From NCBI GenBank assembly GCA_964503685.1, contig CAZDAW010000019.1, positions 1 through 44,917 on the forward strand: DNA of 44,917 bases, written 5' to 3'. The translations under genes and the position numbers were made by a program. The notes under the pieces are model-generated. The model had not been told where the DNA came from. It was given only the letters and a program-made list of their open reading frames with translations, and did no database searches. The stretch is from CAZDAW01 sp964503685. GTDB lineage: Bacteria; Chloroflexota; Anaerolineae; Anaerolineales; Anaerolineaceae. Positions 1 through 7,804 of this stretch are shown in pieces (position 1 is the stretch's first letter; every line of letters begins with the position of its first letter).

Positions 1-22
1 TGATGAGGTTGCTTACAAAAAG

Positions 23-56
23 CAAAAGGGCGGATTTTGTCTGTTCCGTCCTTTTG
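23..56 (-). terminator. Rho-independent terminator after the ABC exporter operon
   Basis: An 11-bp stem pairs bases 24-34 with 45-55 (one G-U pair), extended by a C-G pair at 23/56, with a 10-nt loop. Read on the minus strand the stem ends in TTTT and is followed by GCTTTTTG, the U-rich tail expected of an intrinsic terminator. It sits about 65 nt downstream of the permease stop codon, so it probably ends the minus-strand operon. The rest of 1-119 shows nothing else recognisable. Confidence 0.7.
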
Positions 57-119
57 ATCTCTGCTTTTCTGTAGGTTGTTATTTTTAGCGTTCCATAATG
101 AATGGCTTTCAGAGGAGTT

Positions 120-881
120 TTATAATATATCCTGCCGAGTGACGTTCAACCCTCCCAGGAAGGCAACCAGGATTCCTTCAATTGTTCCGGCGGTTACCAT
201 TGCCCATTGCGATAAACTATCGGTCATTTCAATGGAGATCATGCCCGGCATGGTCCAGGGATAGAAATACGAGTAGTCGGTCCCGAAGCAGAATAAGGCG
301 ACAACGGTTGCCGCGATGCCAACAGCGATAGCCAGTACAAAGCTGTTCCAGCGTGTGCTGACCCACAGGTGAAATGACACCATGAACCAGGAGGCCAGAT
401 AAGTCAGAATGGCGTACTTGATCGTAAATGTCCAGGGTATTGGCGCATCGAAACCAAACTTGGGCATGAGTATCTGGAGAAATTTCCCGGTTCCTACCAT
501 TAACCCGATCATGAAAACCATGCTGAGAGCGATCAATGCCATACTGATGAGTTGTTTGGCGGCATAGATTGCCCAGCGTCGGGTGGGTAAAGTGTATAAA
601 AGCTTCCAGTTTTTATGACTGTGCTCGAGCTGGCTGAGCAAGGCCGTCTCCAATGTGATATAGAGGGGAGCCATGATGAGATTCCAATAGATGAATATAT
701 TCTGGCTGAAGCGCATCCAGGGGTTGACGCCTTCAGGAACCACATAGTAATCGCTATGCTGGATGAACATGGCAAAGATCAGAAGGGCTATCAAGAGTGG
801 GGCGATAAAAGTCATCACTAAAGCCAGGGTACGCTTCATCTTTATCCCCTCGGCTTGCATTGCCTGAAATAGCATTGTCAT
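120..881 (-). CDS. ABC-2 type transporter permease (lantibiotic-protection/bacitracin-type family)
   Basis: A 253-residue integral membrane protein with six hydrophobic segments and short loops, in the size range of ABC-2 permeases such as the LanE/LanG or BcrB type. After a short cytoplasmic start (about 15 residues) the first membrane segment covers roughly residues 18-42, and a second cluster covers residues 55-75. The start codon overlaps the stop of the ATP-binding gene by 4 nt (ATGA), which indicates translational coupling and one transporter complex. The family exports peptides or lipophilic antibiotics, or protects against them; the substrate here cannot be read from sequence. A two-component system and a probable regulator-binding array lie upstream, which fits stress-inducible export. 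Family assignment is firm at the ABC-2 level and tentative below it. Confidence 0.8.
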   Translation of the reverse strand: MTMLFQAMQAEGIKMKRTLALVMTFIAPLLIALLIFAMFIQHSDYYVVPEGVNPWMRFSQNIFIYWNLIMAPLYITLETALLSQLEHSHKNWKLLYTLPTRRWAIYAAKQLISMALIALSMVFMIGLMVGTGKFLQILMPKFGFDAPIPWTFTIKYAILTYLASWFMVSFHLWVSTRWNSFVLAIAVGIAATVVALFCFGTDYSYFYPWTMPGMISIEMTDSLSQWAMVTAGTIEGILVAFLGGLNVTRQDIL

Positions 882-1804
882 TTGAGAACTCCTTTAAGAT
901 CGTTTTCAGTTAGCTTCAGGAAGATATCCTCTAGAGAGGGTTGTTCGAGGTTGAGTTGAAAAACCTTCATACCGGCTTGAATCAGTTGTGTGTTGATGAT
1001 AGCGGCATCGGCGCTGCCGTTAGCGGTAACTGCGATATGATGGTCGCCGTTATGTTGCGCTTTCCAACCACTATGGATTAATAGTTGGAGGGCTTTTTCT
1101 GGTTGATCAACACCCAGGTTGATGTGGTCGCAATATTTTGCACGCAGTTGATTGGGTGTGCCTTGAAAGATCAGATGCCCATTTTGAATGATGCCGATTT
1201 GATTGGCGATTTGCTCGACTTCGCTCAGCAGATGACTGGAAACAAAGAGGGTTACGCCATTTTCCTGCGGCAGCCGTTGAATAAGCTCGCGAATTTCATG
1301 GATACCAGCAGGGTCGAGGCCGTTTGTAGGTTCATCCAGAATTAACAGCTTTGGATCGCCCAGGAGGGCAATTGCCAGACCTAAACGCTGGCACATGCCA
1401 AGCGAGTAATGCCTGACCAGGCGATTGGCGTCTTTTTGGAGATTGACAATAGCCAGGACGCGATTTATTTGAGAATCGCTTTCGCCGCGTAATTTGCTGA
1501 CGATCTTCAGATTTTCACGAGCGGTGAGATGAGGGTAGAATGACGGCATCTCAACCAGCGACCCGATCTTGCGAAGTACTTCAGTGGGGCGTTCTTTTAG
1601 TGGGCCGCCAAATAGCTGGATGTTACCCGCCGTAGGTTTGATAAGACCCAGCAGCATGCGGATGGTTGTTGTTTTTCCGGCCCCATTAGGACCTAAAAAA
1701 CCGTAAATGCTCCCTTGGGGGACTCGCAATTCGAGTTGATCAACTGCCAGTAAAGATCCAAAACGTCTGGTTAAATTGAAGGTTTCTAGGATTTGTCTTT
1801 CCAT
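878..1804 (-). CDS. ABC transporter ATP-binding protein
   Basis: A 308-residue ATPase subunit. Visible motifs: Walker A GPNGAGKTT (about residues 38-46), the Q-loop region around residue 85, a signature YSLGMCQRLGLA in place of the usual LSGGQ, and Walker B LLILDEPTNGLDP. It belongs to the BcrA/CcmA-like group that pairs with ABC-2 permeases, and the C-terminal 90 residues are the accessory domain usual in this group. A good ribosome-binding site (GAGG) lies in the tail of the preceding lipoprotein gene, 11 nt away, and the permease follows with a 4-nt overlap, so lipoprotein, ATPase and permease are one operon. It energises efflux or immunity by the paired permease at the cytoplasmic membrane. 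Confidence 0.9.
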   Translation of the reverse strand: MERQILETFNLTRRFGSLLAVDQLELRVPQGSIYGFLGPNGAGKTTTIRMLLGLIKPTAGNIQLFGGPLKERPTEVLRKIGSLVEMPSFYPHLTARENLKIVSKLRGESDSQINRVLAIVNLQKDANRLVRHYSLGMCQRLGLAIALLGDPKLLILDEPTNGLDPAGIHEIRELIQRLPQENGVTLFVSSHLLSEVEQIANQIGIIQNGHLIFQGTPNQLRAKYCDHINLGVDQPEKALQLLIHSGWKAQHNGDHHIAVTANGSADAAIINTQLIQAGMKVFQLNLEQPSLEDIFLKLTENDLKGVLK

Positions 1805-1815
1805 TTTTTATTGCC

Positions 1816-2622
1816 TCATTTCAAGAAATCTGGAACCCATTCCATCTGAATAGGGCGACCGGTTTTCCACCGAAAATCGCAACGGTCGGCGCCGTGCGCC
1901 AGGGTTGATGTGCGTACCAGACCAGAATTCATCGCTTTGCTAATGGGGAAATCTCCCAGACAAAGGTAGGGCGCCAGTTCCATGGCGTTCTGGGCGCGGT
2001 AATATTTACACAGGCCGCATTCTGTGTAATCAATGCCGTAGTCAAAATCCACGCCATTCCCTTCGACGAAGTTGAAAACCCAATCACCGGCGTATTTCCG
2101 TTTTTGTGATTCAAGAGCTTCTCCTCTGGATTGATCTTGTACCAGTTTGGAGTTGGCGACCCGACCTACCATCGACGCCAATGGCGCAGAGGTTATCTGT
2201 GCTTCTATAGAAAGGTACATGATCCTGCCAACTTCATTAATCGATTGGCCGGCAGTTTTCATGACCCGGTAGAAAGCCAGTGCAAGAGCCGATTGGTACA
2301 ACACCTGAGTCAAATCATTGGTGAATCCACCAATGTAGGGTAAATCGGGGAGTAATTCCTCGGTTTGCTTCAGTGTTTCTTCAACGATGCTATTCACCTG
2401 CGTTTCGTCGTAGGATTGGAGCATAGTCTTTTGAACATAACCTAGCAGATTATTAATATCTTTCATGATCTTTTTTTTGTTGGCAACATAAAAATTTTCA
2501 TTGTCGGTTGCCTGGCCTGACTCAGGGAAGTTGAATTGACAGGAAGCCAGACAAATCCCGGCAACTGCCAGAGCGGAACCGCGCATGAACTCTCGCCGAC
2601 TACAGATTTTTCTATTATCCAT
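1816..2622 (-). CDS. Tat-exported lipoprotein, L-2-amino-thiazoline-4-carboxylate hydrolase-like
   Basis: 268 residues. I chose the start at 2622 because it has a ribosome-binding site (GAAAGGATC), begins an obvious signal peptide and lies downstream of a promoter-like element; the longer frame back to 2820 runs into the kinase gene. The N-terminus has a twin-arginine motif SRREFM (residues 8-13) and a lipobox LASC ending at Cys28, so the protein should be exported folded and lipid-anchored. The C-terminal half matches the ATC hydrolase family (PF14196): DYT-C-x2-C (Cys202, Cys205), ELAPYLC with Cys221, and a terminal TLAHGADRCDFRWK with Cys248. Known members open the thiazoline ring of ATC to give N-carbamoyl-cysteine; whether this one is an enzyme is unknown. 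Export of such a domain is unusual. It leads the ABC exporter operon. Confidence 0.75.
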   Translation of the reverse strand: MDNRKICSRREFMRGSALAVAGICLASCQFNFPESGQATDNENFYVANKKKIMKDINNLLGYVQKTMLQSYDETQVNSIVEETLKQTEELLPDLPYIGGFTNDLTQVLYQSALALAFYRVMKTAGQSINEVGRIMYLSIEAQITSAPLASMVGRVANSKLVQDQSRGEALESQKRKYAGDWVFNFVEGNGVDFDYGIDYTECGLCKYYRAQNAMELAPYLCLGDFPISKAMNSGLVRTSTLAHGADRCDFRWKTGRPIQMEWVPDFLK

Positions 2623-2659
2623 GTTTGATGTGATCCTTTCTTCAATAAATGATGAATAG

Positions 2660-2668
2660 ATCATAGCA
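2660..2668 (-). promoter_or_regulatory. Extended -10 promoter of the lipoprotein-ABC operon
   Basis: On the minus strand the sequence reads TGCTATGAT, an extended -10 (TGn plus TATGAT). The hexamer occupies 2660-2665. Transcription would start near 2653 and leave a leader of about 30 nt before the ATG at 2622. No -35 consensus is visible; that position is occupied by the 11-nt repeat array, as in activator-dependent promoters. Confidence 0.55.
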
Positions 2669-2673
2669 ACAGG

Positions 2674-2717
2674 TTGTCTCATGCCTGTCTCAGATTTGTC
2701 GTAAATTTGTCGCAGAT
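2674..2717 (-). promoter_or_regulatory. Four 11-nt direct repeats, probable OmpR-type regulator binding array
   Basis: Read on the plus strand, four consecutive 11-nt units are TTGTCTCATGC, CTGTCTCAGAT, TTGTCGTAAAT and TTGTCGCAGAT. The core TGTC starts at 2675, 2686, 2697 and 2708, an exact 11-nt period. On the coding strand of the lipoprotein gene the core reads GACA, and the last unit ends 9 nt before the -10 hexamer. Direct repeats of about 11 bp overlapping the -35 position are the classic target of OmpR/PhoB/PhoP-type winged-helix regulators. The adjacent regulator gene at 4327-5025 is of that type. The repeats are seen directly; the binding protein is inferred. Confidence 0.7.
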
Positions 2718-2749
2718 GGGAATTGAGAATATGGGATGTGTTTACAGTA

Positions 2750-4330
2750 TTAGGCGAGCGGCAGGCGGAGGCTAAAGCGACTGCCTTCGCCGGGTTTGCT
2801 TTCAACAGCGACGTGGCCACCCATTGCCTCGGTCAATCCTTTGACTAACGCCAATCCTAATCCGGCGCTATCGACATTGGGATGTTCTGGGTTGTTTGTA
2901 TGGTAAAACATTTCCCAGATATGTGGGAGGTCATCGGGATTGATGCCTTCGCCGGTATCCGTGATATCCAGTCGGATATTTTTATCTTCGGAAACCGCAG
3001 TGACCATCACGATTCCTCCAGGTGGTGTGTGGCGGATAGCATTTTGGATCAGGTTACTTAGCACCTGGTCCAGCCGGGTCGGGTCCGCCAACACCTGAGG
3101 CGCTTCAGCGGGCAATTCGGCAGTTACCTGAACGCGGCTCCGATTCCAAGCCAGGGGCGCGGCGGCTTCCACGCGGTGGTTAATAAGCGAGTTGAGATTT
3201 ACGGAGGAGATATTCAAACTTAGCTGTTCAACGTCGGCGCGGGCTAAAGTGAAGAGATCCTCAATCAGAGTCTGAAGGTGATCAATATCTTGCGCGATGA
3301 TTCCCAGATCGTGCTGGAGCGTGAGCGGCGGTTGGTCGCCCCAGTTTTGGCGAATGGAATCCAGATAGCCGGCGATTGTAGCCACCGGCGTCCGCAATTC
3401 ATGTGAGATGTTGGCAGTTAACCGGCGATGAGACGTCAATAGAGCCGTAACTTTATCTCGCTCAGTTTGCAGCGCCTGGGTTGATTTTTCCAGATCGGCG
3501 GCCATTGAATTGAAATTGTTTTGCAGTTGAGCGACTTCGTCTTCTCCTTCAACCGGGACTCTGGCAGTCAGATCGCCAGTCCGCAAAGCATCTGTCGCCC
3601 GGGTCAAAGTTTCCAGGCGGCGGGTCATGCGCCGGGCGACCAGGTATGAAAAGATCAAGGAAGGGGGTAAGACAAAAGCCAATCCCGCTACGGCTGCTAC
3701 GATTGTGATAACAAAAGCCACGTAAATCCAGATGATCAGCCGAGAGAGGATAAAGGCAAGAGTGCCATTTGGCGGAATGATATCGGGTGGCGTGATAATG
3801 CTTAAGCCGATGCTGTAGATGATCCCTGCGGCCAATAAAACACCGGCAATCAGGATGACGACAGTCAAGTGTGCATGGGTCAATGCCCACACAAAGCGTT
3901 TACGGCGTAGCAGATCCCAGCGCGACCAGGCCCAGGTGACAACGCGAACTGCCAGAAAGGCCGGTACGCTGAGTGCAAGGAAGAAAATAGCAACGATCTC
4001 TTCACCGCTCCCTTTAGCTAAAAGACCTCTCTGGCCAGTTGCAGATAAAAGCCCTAATATTTCCAGGGTAAAGCCCAGGCCGAGCAGGATAGCCAGGGTG
4101 ATTTCCCAACTGATCACTCGAATGGTCTTGCCTTCTCTTGGACTGAGTCGAAAACCCGCTATCGTCGCGCAAATTGTCGCGAGCATCAGCCAGGTGCTAC
4201 TGACAACTAATTCTGGCGCTTGCTCAATTACCGGCAATAAAGCGAGAAGGAATAACCCGGCAGTTATCCAGCCTTCTAATAAGGCCCGAATCGGTTTAAC
4301 ACGCCATAATACCGAGGTGATGAATTTCAT
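2750..4330 (-). CDS. Membrane sensor histidine kinase (HAMP-HisKA-HATPase)
   Basis: 526 residues. The first 230 or so hold about six hydrophobic segments (near 20-35, 40-60, 75-95, 110-132, 150-178 and 190-230) with little extracellular loop, so sensing is probably within the membrane. A HAMP linker follows (about 230-285), then HisKA with the H box ISHELRTP (phospho-His310), an N box SNLIQNAIRH, a G1 box DTGEGI and a G2 box GLGLAL. The start overlaps the response regulator stop by 4 nt, which marks them as a cognate pair. The product should autophosphorylate on His310 and pass phosphate to Asp52 of that regulator. Intramembrane-type sensors next to peptide exporters commonly detect cell-envelope stress, but the signal here is unknown. 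Confidence 0.9.
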   Translation of the reverse strand: MKFITSVLWRVKPIRALLEGWITAGLFLLALLPVIEQAPELVVSSTWLMLATICATIAGFRLSPREGKTIRVISWEITLAILLGLGFTLEILGLLSATGQRGLLAKGSGEEIVAIFFLALSVPAFLAVRVVTWAWSRWDLLRRKRFVWALTHAHLTVVILIAGVLLAAGIIYSIGLSIITPPDIIPPNGTLAFILSRLIIWIYVAFVITIVAAVAGLAFVLPPSLIFSYLVARRMTRRLETLTRATDALRTGDLTARVPVEGEDEVAQLQNNFNSMAADLEKSTQALQTERDKVTALLTSHRRLTANISHELRTPVATIAGYLDSIRQNWGDQPPLTLQHDLGIIAQDIDHLQTLIEDLFTLARADVEQLSLNISSVNLNSLINHRVEAAAPLAWNRSRVQVTAELPAEAPQVLADPTRLDQVLSNLIQNAIRHTPPGGIVMVTAVSEDKNIRLDITDTGEGINPDDLPHIWEMFYHTNNPEHPNVDSAGLGLALVKGLTEAMGGHVAVESKPGEGSRFSLRLPLA

Positions 4331-5025
4331 TTCTTTGCTCTTAAACGATATCCAATCCCCCAGATGGTTTCCAGGTTTTCACCCCATTGTCCGAGTTTTT
4401 TTCGCAGGCGTAAAACCGCATTATCCACTGAACGATCACCTTCCAGATAAGTTTCATCCCAGATAGTTTCTAACAGGTATTTTCGGCTGAATGTCCGTCC
4501 GGGATTACGGAGCAACAAGTGGAGCATCTCGAATTCGGTTCGAGTCAAATCGAGCGTCTGTCCATCCAATTGCGCCAGATAAGCCTCAGGATCAACTGTC
4601 AGGTTTTCCCATCTTAGAATAGCTTTTCCTACAGAGTGATCAGATTTCAGCATTGCCTGAATGCGTTCGGCGCGGCGCAAAAGAGCGCGCACCCTGGCGA
4701 CCAATTCGCGCAAACTAAAAGGCTTTGCCAGGTAATCATCAGCGCCTACTTCTAGCCCAATGACCCGATCGGTTTCGTCGCCGCGTGCAGTCAGCATTAA
4801 AACCGGAATGGCTGAGGTCTCACGCAGGCGGCGAAGCACTTCCAGACCATCCATTTTGGGCAGCATCCAATCCAGAATGACCATGTCTGGCTGTTGCTGT
4901 GCGAACGCGGCTAAAGCGGATATTCCATCGCCAGCCAGAGAAACCTGGTAACCGGCGGTTTCTAATTCGCGGATGATGATTTGTGCAAGGTCGGTAGCAT
5001 CTTCAACCAGCAAAATGGAAGTCAT
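4327..5025 (-). CDS. OmpR/PhoB-family response regulator
   Basis: 232 residues from the ATG at 5025. A longer frame to 5097 exists, but it lies inside the mevalonate kinase gene and adds residues foreign to the family; the chosen start has AGG about 8 nt upstream. The receiver domain (1-120) has the acidic pocket VEDATD, phospho-acceptor Asp52 in VILDWMLPKMDG, the Thr of MLTAR and the Lys of LAKPF. The C-terminal winged helix (about 135-230) shows the typical TRTEFEMLHLL and VDNAVLRLRKKL segments and the IWGIGYRL ending. It begins 4 nt after the mevalonate kinase stop and overlaps the kinase gene. The 11-nt repeat array downstream of the kinase gene is its most likely target. Confidence 0.93.
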   Translation of the reverse strand: MTSILLVEDATDLAQIIIRELETAGYQVSLAGDGISALAAFAQQQPDMVILDWMLPKMDGLEVLRRLRETSAIPVLMLTARGDETDRVIGLEVGADDYLAKPFSLRELVARVRALLRRAERIQAMLKSDHSVGKAILRWENLTVDPEAYLAQLDGQTLDLTRTEFEMLHLLLRNPGRTFSRKYLLETIWDETYLEGDRSVDNAVLRLRKKLGQWGENLETIWGIGYRLRAKK

Positions 5026-5029
5026 CTGC

Positions 5030-5995
5030 TTACCTGAATGTTGCGGCGTTAAATGGAGTAACTTCGTTGATGATTGTGCGAGTCGCGCCGGATGCAATTA
5101 ACGCATCGGCGACCCGAGCGGCATTTTCAGGAGTTGCCAGGGCAATCATATTTCCTCCTCTGCCTCCGCCAGATAGCTTTGCGCCAAGCGCGCCGGCCGA
5201 CATGGCTGCTGTTACCAGACGGTCTAACTCTGGCGAAGAAACATCGATTTTCTGAAGCAGAGCGTGGTTTTCGTTCATGAGGAGGCCGATTTCTTCGATC
5301 TTCCCGTTTTCGATGGATTGCCGGATTTCCTGGCTGATTTGTCCAATCTGAGCGAAGATGTTTTCGTATTGCACCGGGTTACTTTCCCATGCTTTTCGAA
5401 CATCTCCCACAGCGATCATCGTTGGGCTTTGCACTCCGGTATCAGCGATGATGATGGTGAAGGAGGCGGTGACATTTAGAAAAGTGATCGTTTCTCCCTT
5501 GACATAATAAATTGGAGCCGCATACGTGATGACCGTATTATCGATACCTGATGGTGTGCCGTGGTGGAGTTTTTCGACCTCAAAAGCCACTCTGGATATT
5601 TGTTCGTTTTTCAGCGGATGTCCCAGAAAAGCAGATAAAGCTCGTGCGATGGAAACCGATACAGCCGCTCCAGATCCCAAACCGGCGGCCAGCGGGATGG
5701 TGGACGTGACACGGAGTGTGAGAGCGGGTGAACGCTCTATACCAAGTTCTGCAAGAGTCCCTCTGACTGCGGCCGCCAACGGATTTTCAGTGGGCAGTGA
5801 GTTTAACTCAGCTTCGAAGTTGATATTGGGCGCCTGAATGAGAATCCTTCCAGGTAGATCGCGCGGGTTAGGCGTGATGACGGTTTTGGCCTGTACCTGT
5901 GTAACCGGTAAAGCAATTGCCGGTTGCTGATAAACAACGGCATGCTCACCGCACAGGATGATTTTCCCAGGAGCTGTAGCAAAGATTGCTGGCAT
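5030..5995 (-). CDS. mvk: Mevalonate kinase
   Basis: 321 residues, a GHMP kinase. It phosphorylates mevalonate at the 5-hydroxyl with ATP in the mevalonate route to isopentenyl diphosphate. Evidence: N-terminal APGKIILCGEHAVVY (residues 8-22), the glycine-rich ATP loop PLAAGLGSGAAVSVSIA (about 101-117), HGTPSGIDNT with the expected catalytic Asp152, and the C-terminal GAKLSGGGRGGNMIAL motif. Length is normal for bacterial and archaeal enzymes. It lies between the UbiA-type prenyl transferase gene (48 nt away) and the response regulator (4 nt away). The first neighbour makes metabolic sense because both deal with isoprenoids. No other mevalonate-pathway gene is in the window. Confidence 0.92.
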   Translation of the reverse strand: MPAIFATAPGKIILCGEHAVVYQQPAIALPVTQVQAKTVITPNPRDLPGRILIQAPNINFEAELNSLPTENPLAAAVRGTLAELGIERSPALTLRVTSTIPLAAGLGSGAAVSVSIARALSAFLGHPLKNEQISRVAFEVEKLHHGTPSGIDNTVITYAAPIYYVKGETITFLNVTASFTIIIADTGVQSPTMIAVGDVRKAWESNPVQYENIFAQIGQISQEIRQSIENGKIEEIGLLMNENHALLQKIDVSSPELDRLVTAAMSAGALGAKLSGGGRGGNMIALATPENAARVADALIASGATRTIINEVTPFNAATFR

Positions 5996-6043
5996 ATCAA
6001 TGTGATTTTTTAAAGAGTAAAGCCGGATATGGATACCGATCGA

Positions 6044-6919
6044 TTAGAAAATGTAGAAGATGATCAGCACAGATAATCCGAGTAGCCCAAAAGCAATTTG
6101 CAACGGACGATCTTTGAGCAGCAGTTCTTCGGGCGCGCCGCCGCTCTGTTCGACCTGAACAAGATACATATACCGAAAAATACCGTAGATTACAAATGGG
6201 ATGGTGAGCATCATTGTGTGATTATCAGGGAGGTTGGGCGCCGAAAAAGTATAAAGACTATAGGCAATGATAGTGGTTGCTGAAACGATAGTTATAAATT
6301 GATCCAGAAGTGGAATGGTATATCCTTCCAGGACGCGGCGATGGTTATTGGCGTCTTCTGCCAGAAGGGAGAGTTCGGAGCGTCGTTTACCAAAGCCAAG
6401 GTAGAGCGATCCCAGGGTGGTGACGACATAAAGCCATGGGGAAAACCGTTCCACATGAATCAACATTACCCCGGCGGCAACGCGCAGAACGAAACCGGCG
6501 GCAATGATCATGACATCCACGATGGGAATATGCTTAAGGAAAAATGAGTAGGCTAGCATCAGCAAGAAGTACCCGACGCAGATCGCGGCAAATCCGGGCG
6601 AGAGCAGGTAAGCCACCGGCAGAGTCACAACGATGATAAGAATCGCCGCGGCTCTGGCAACCGAGATGGGTAATTTGCCGCTTGGCAGGGGACGTTTGCA
6701 TTTTTCAGGGTGCTTGCGGTCGGCTTCGATATCGACCAGATCGTTGATGATGTAGATTGCACTAGAAAGCAAGCAGAAGAGAATAAAACCCGCTGCAGTG
6801 CGTTCGACCGAGACCAGGTTGGTCAATTGCCGGTCAAAAACAATTGCTGCCAGGACAAAGATATTCTTTGTCCACTGGCGGGGACGCATGGTTTTAATTA
6901 AAGCGCGTAGCGTTTGCAT
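6044..6919 (-). CDS. UbiA-family decaprenyl-phosphate phosphoribosyltransferase-like protein
   Basis: 291 residues with about eight to nine membrane segments. The motif NDLVDIEADRKHPEKCKRP (residues 59-77) is the Asp-rich site of the UbiA superfamily in the form typical of DPPR synthase (ND-x2-D-x3-D-R-x-HP-x-K-x2-RP). The N-terminal MRPRQWTKN and the second motif YSFFLKHIPIVDVM followed by GFVLRVAAG also match that group. DPPR synthase joins phosphoribose from PRPP to a polyprenyl phosphate at the inner membrane, giving the precursor of decaprenyl-phospho-arabinose in actinobacteria. What polyprenyl-linked pentose is used for in Chloroflexota is less clear; glycan assembly is plausible given the GT-C block nearby. 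First gene of the minus-strand run. Confidence 0.82.
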   Translation of the reverse strand: MQTLRALIKTMRPRQWTKNIFVLAAIVFDRQLTNLVSVERTAAGFILFCLLSSAIYIINDLVDIEADRKHPEKCKRPLPSGKLPISVARAAAILIIVVTLPVAYLLSPGFAAICVGYFLLMLAYSFFLKHIPIVDVMIIAAGFVLRVAAGVMLIHVERFSPWLYVVTTLGSLYLGFGKRRSELSLLAEDANNHRRVLEGYTIPLLDQFITIVSATTIIAYSLYTFSAPNLPDNHTMMLTIPFVIYGIFRYMYLVQVEQSGGAPEELLLKDRPLQIAFGLLGLSVLIIFYIF

Positions 6920-7000
6920 GATTTTTTTCTCAAGTTATTCACTAAGGTTGATAATCACTCATTATAAGCGAAAAACATTTTTTTCAGTTAGAATAGTCAG
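6920..7000. promoter_or_regulatory. Divergent promoter region between the UbiA-type gene and tlyA
   Basis: 81 nt separate the two divergent starts. On the minus strand a perfect TATAAT (plus-strand ATTATA at 6961-6966) precedes the UbiA-type gene, with a GAG ribosome-binding site near the ATG. On the plus strand TAGAAT at 6989-6994 lies so close to the tlyA ATG that tlyA would be leaderless if this is its -10. No clear -35 is visible on either side. Confidence 0.4.
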
Positions 7001-7786
7001 ATGAAGAAAATTCGTCTGGATATCTTGCTGACCGAACGCGGGTTGGCGGAGACTCGTACTCAGGCGCAGCGTCTCATTATGGCCGGGCAGGTGCGTGTTG
7101 ATGGCCAGATGGTTGTCAAAGCATCCCATTCTGTGCCAGACAATGCGGCAATTGAAGTGGAGGGACCGCCGCAGTTTGTTTCGCGAGGGGGTGAAAAACT
7201 CGAAGGCGCGTTTCGGTCATTCAATCTGGATGTCCAGGGGAAGATATGCGCTGATGTCGGCGCTTCGACAGGCGGCTTTACCGATTGTCTGCTGCAACAC
7301 AACGCGGCGAAAGTGTATGCGATTGATGTCGGGTATGGGATCTTGCACTGGAAATTACGGAATGACGGGCGGGTCGTTATCATGGAACGCACCAATGCCC
7401 GATTTGTGAAAACGTTGCCAGAAATGATTGATCTGGCAACGGTTGATGCCTCTTTCATCTCATTGAAAATCTTGTTGCCGGTCATTCGCGGTTGGTTTGG
7501 TGAGAAAGGCGGACAGGTAATCGCGCTGATCAAACCGCAATTCGAGGCCGGGCGTGCAGAAGTAAGCCGGGGAGATGGCGTAATTACTGATCCTGAAATT
7601 CACCGACAGGTTTTATTGGAGGTGTTAACTTACGCTCAATCTGAAGGTTACTGCATTTTGGGATTGGCGCGCTCGCCGCTGCGTGGGCCGAAAGGGAATG
7701 TGGAATTTCTGGCGAACTTGAAATATCCGGGGGATATGATTGAGGAATTGGGAAGTATTATTGATGGTGTATTGATAGAGAATTGA
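7001..7786 (+). CDS. tlyA: TlyA-family rRNA 2'-O-methyltransferase (hemolysin A homologue)
   Basis: 261 residues. An N-terminal S4 RNA-binding domain (about 3-62, LDILLTERGLAETRTQAQRL) is followed by the link QFVSRGGEKLEGAF, which is diagnostic of TlyA, and an FtsJ/RrmJ methyltransferase domain. The SAM loop is ADVGASTGGFTDCLL (about 84-98); DVGYGILHWKL and ALIKPQFEAGR are the further conserved blocks. The family methylates 2'-hydroxyls of cytidines in 16S and 23S rRNA; a specific target is not readable from sequence. It stands alone, divergent from the minus-strand run and convergent with the MFS gene. Confidence 0.92.
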   Translation: MKKIRLDILLTERGLAETRTQAQRLIMAGQVRVDGQMVVKASHSVPDNAAIEVEGPPQFVSRGGEKLEGAFRSFNLDVQGKICADVGASTGGFTDCLLQHNAAKVYAIDVGYGILHWKLRNDGRVVIMERTNARFVKTLPEMIDLATVDASFISLKILLPVIRGWFGEKGGQVIALIKPQFEAGRAEVSRGDGVITDPEIHRQVLLEVLTYAQSEGYCILGLARSPLRGPKGNVEFLANLKYPGDMIEELGSIIDGVLIEN

Positions 7787-7804
7787 GTCAAATATGCAAA
7801 AATA

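Noticed and set aside
2623..2820. Upstream extension of the Tat lipoprotein frame to 2820
   Set aside because: The added residues have no ribosome-binding site, overlap the kinase gene and cover the repeat array and -10; the signal peptide starts at 2622.
3819..4466. 215-residue plus-strand frame opposite the kinase and regulator genes
   Set aside because: Arg/Ser/Pro-rich composition typical of an antisense shadow; both minus-strand genes have full family motifs.
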